64,000 nucleotides of DNA from Gammaproteobacteria bacterium (GTDB lineage: Bacteria > Pseudomonadota > Gammaproteobacteria > JACKNK01): the NCBI GenBank assembly GCA_024234895.1, contig JACKNJ010000002.1, positions 524,556-588,555 on the forward strand, read 5' to 3'. The first letter of the stretch is position 1, and every line of letters begins with the position of its first letter. Shown in pieces: positions 63,642 to 64,000 of this stretch. The notes under the pieces were generated by a model. The model was not told the DNA's origin. It saw nothing but the letters and a program-made list of their open reading frames with translations, and made no database searches. The position numbers and the translations under genes were made by a program.

Positions 63642-64000
63642 TCAGAAGCTCACGTTGATACCGACGTAGTACGAACGCGCCGGTCCCGGCACGGCGATGC
63701 CGGCGGGGATGCCATTGATCGACATGGTCATGCCCTGGCCGGTGTAGGTGCCGCCGGTCGGCAGGTCGTAGGCCTCGTCGAACAGGTTCTCGACGCCGAA
63801 GTCGAAGCGGACCGCAGACCACTTGCGGCTGGCGCGCAGATTCACCAGCGTGTAACCGTCGGTCGCGATTTCGTCGCGAACCGCCGACAGCTGGCTCTTG
63901 TTGTCGACCATGACCAGTTCCAGCGCGTTGTCCCAGTCGCTGCTGGTCTGGCGCAGAGTGACGGTCGCGTTCAGCGGCATGACGTTGTACAGCGCGTCGC
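63642..64000 (-). CDS. TonB-dependent receptor, C-terminal part (partial)
   Basis: The 3' end of an outer-membrane receptor gene that continues beyond the window. The visible ~119 residues are beta-strand-rich and have the family C-terminus: LVNLRASRKWSAVRFDFGVE, then NLFDEAYDL and YYVGINVSF with terminal Phe, typical of TonB-dependent receptors. The ligand (siderophore, vitamin or metal complex) cannot be read from this part. Confidence 0.88.
   Translation of the reverse strand, partial: DALYNVMPLNATVTLRQTSSDWDNALELVMVDNKSQLSAVRDEIATDGYTLVNLRASRKWSAVRFDFGVENLFDEAYDLPTGGTYTGQGMTMSINGIPAGIAVPGPARSYYVGINVSF

Overview
This is a GC-rich (roughly two thirds G+C by eye) bacterial chromosome window with gammaproteobacterial gene content: lptM-lysA-dapF-DUF484-xerC, ribF-murJ, rdgB-hemW, hemC-hemD-hemX-hemY, pilT-pilU, a torF-glnK-amtB nitrogen operon and soxYZ. 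The soxYZ genes, periplasmic redox proteins and rhodanese suggest a sulfur-oxidising gammaproteobacterium, perhaps of the Chromatiales/Ectothiorhodospiraceae kind. That placement is inference; the window contains no rRNA and I recognised no tRNA.

Layout. 1-800: ppa. 811-2583: a small integron-like cassette cluster (two good attC sites, a third degenerate one, no integrase), carrying two AT-richer minus-strand genes, one a HEPN-type protein. 2.8-9.1 kb: msrA, ribF, murJ, rdgB, hemW, a CPXCG protein, a Rof-like protein, rpmE. 9.2-13.0 kb: an Ala-rich membrane-anchored protein, uvrD, yjdM. 13.3-15.9 kb: amtB, glnK and a TorF-type porin behind a sigma-54 promoter and an NtrC-like site. 16-20 kb: ubiK, comM, a MazG-like pyrophosphohydrolase, a metallo-beta-lactamase-fold protein, a double rhodanese. 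20.3-24.7 kb: an RND pump and adaptor. 25.0-28.1 kb: an accessory HNH nuclease gene, argH, a periplasmic thioredoxin. 28.2-32.5 kb: hemCDXY. 32.6-38.7 kb: ferredoxin reductase, an Hsp70-like protein, ydcF, an unknown lipoprotein, midA, truC. 38.9-41.1 kb: a ribosomally made, modified-peptide cluster: Cys-repeat precursor (hvfA type), DUF692 enzyme (hvfB type), DUF2063 partner (hvfC type). 41.1-48.3 kb: uppP, an ABC-F ATPase, ychJ, pyk, pilU, pilT. 48.4-53.5 kb: yggS, then soxYZ downstream of a sigma-54-type response regulator and its kinase. 53.6-58.6 kb: lptM to xerC. 58.9-64 kb: a membrane protein, an orphan hydantoinase-B protein, fmdB, aspS and the end of a TonB-dependent receptor.

The most interesting parts are the HvfABC cluster, whose precursor has 12 cysteines in six tandem units and is followed by a terminator before the enzyme genes; the soxYZ operon with a sigma-54 promoter and a 28-bp palindrome next to its own enhancer-binding regulator gene; and the integrase-less cassette cluster. 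At least four families of dispersed palindromic repeats lie between genes, and one supplies the stop codon of ribF.
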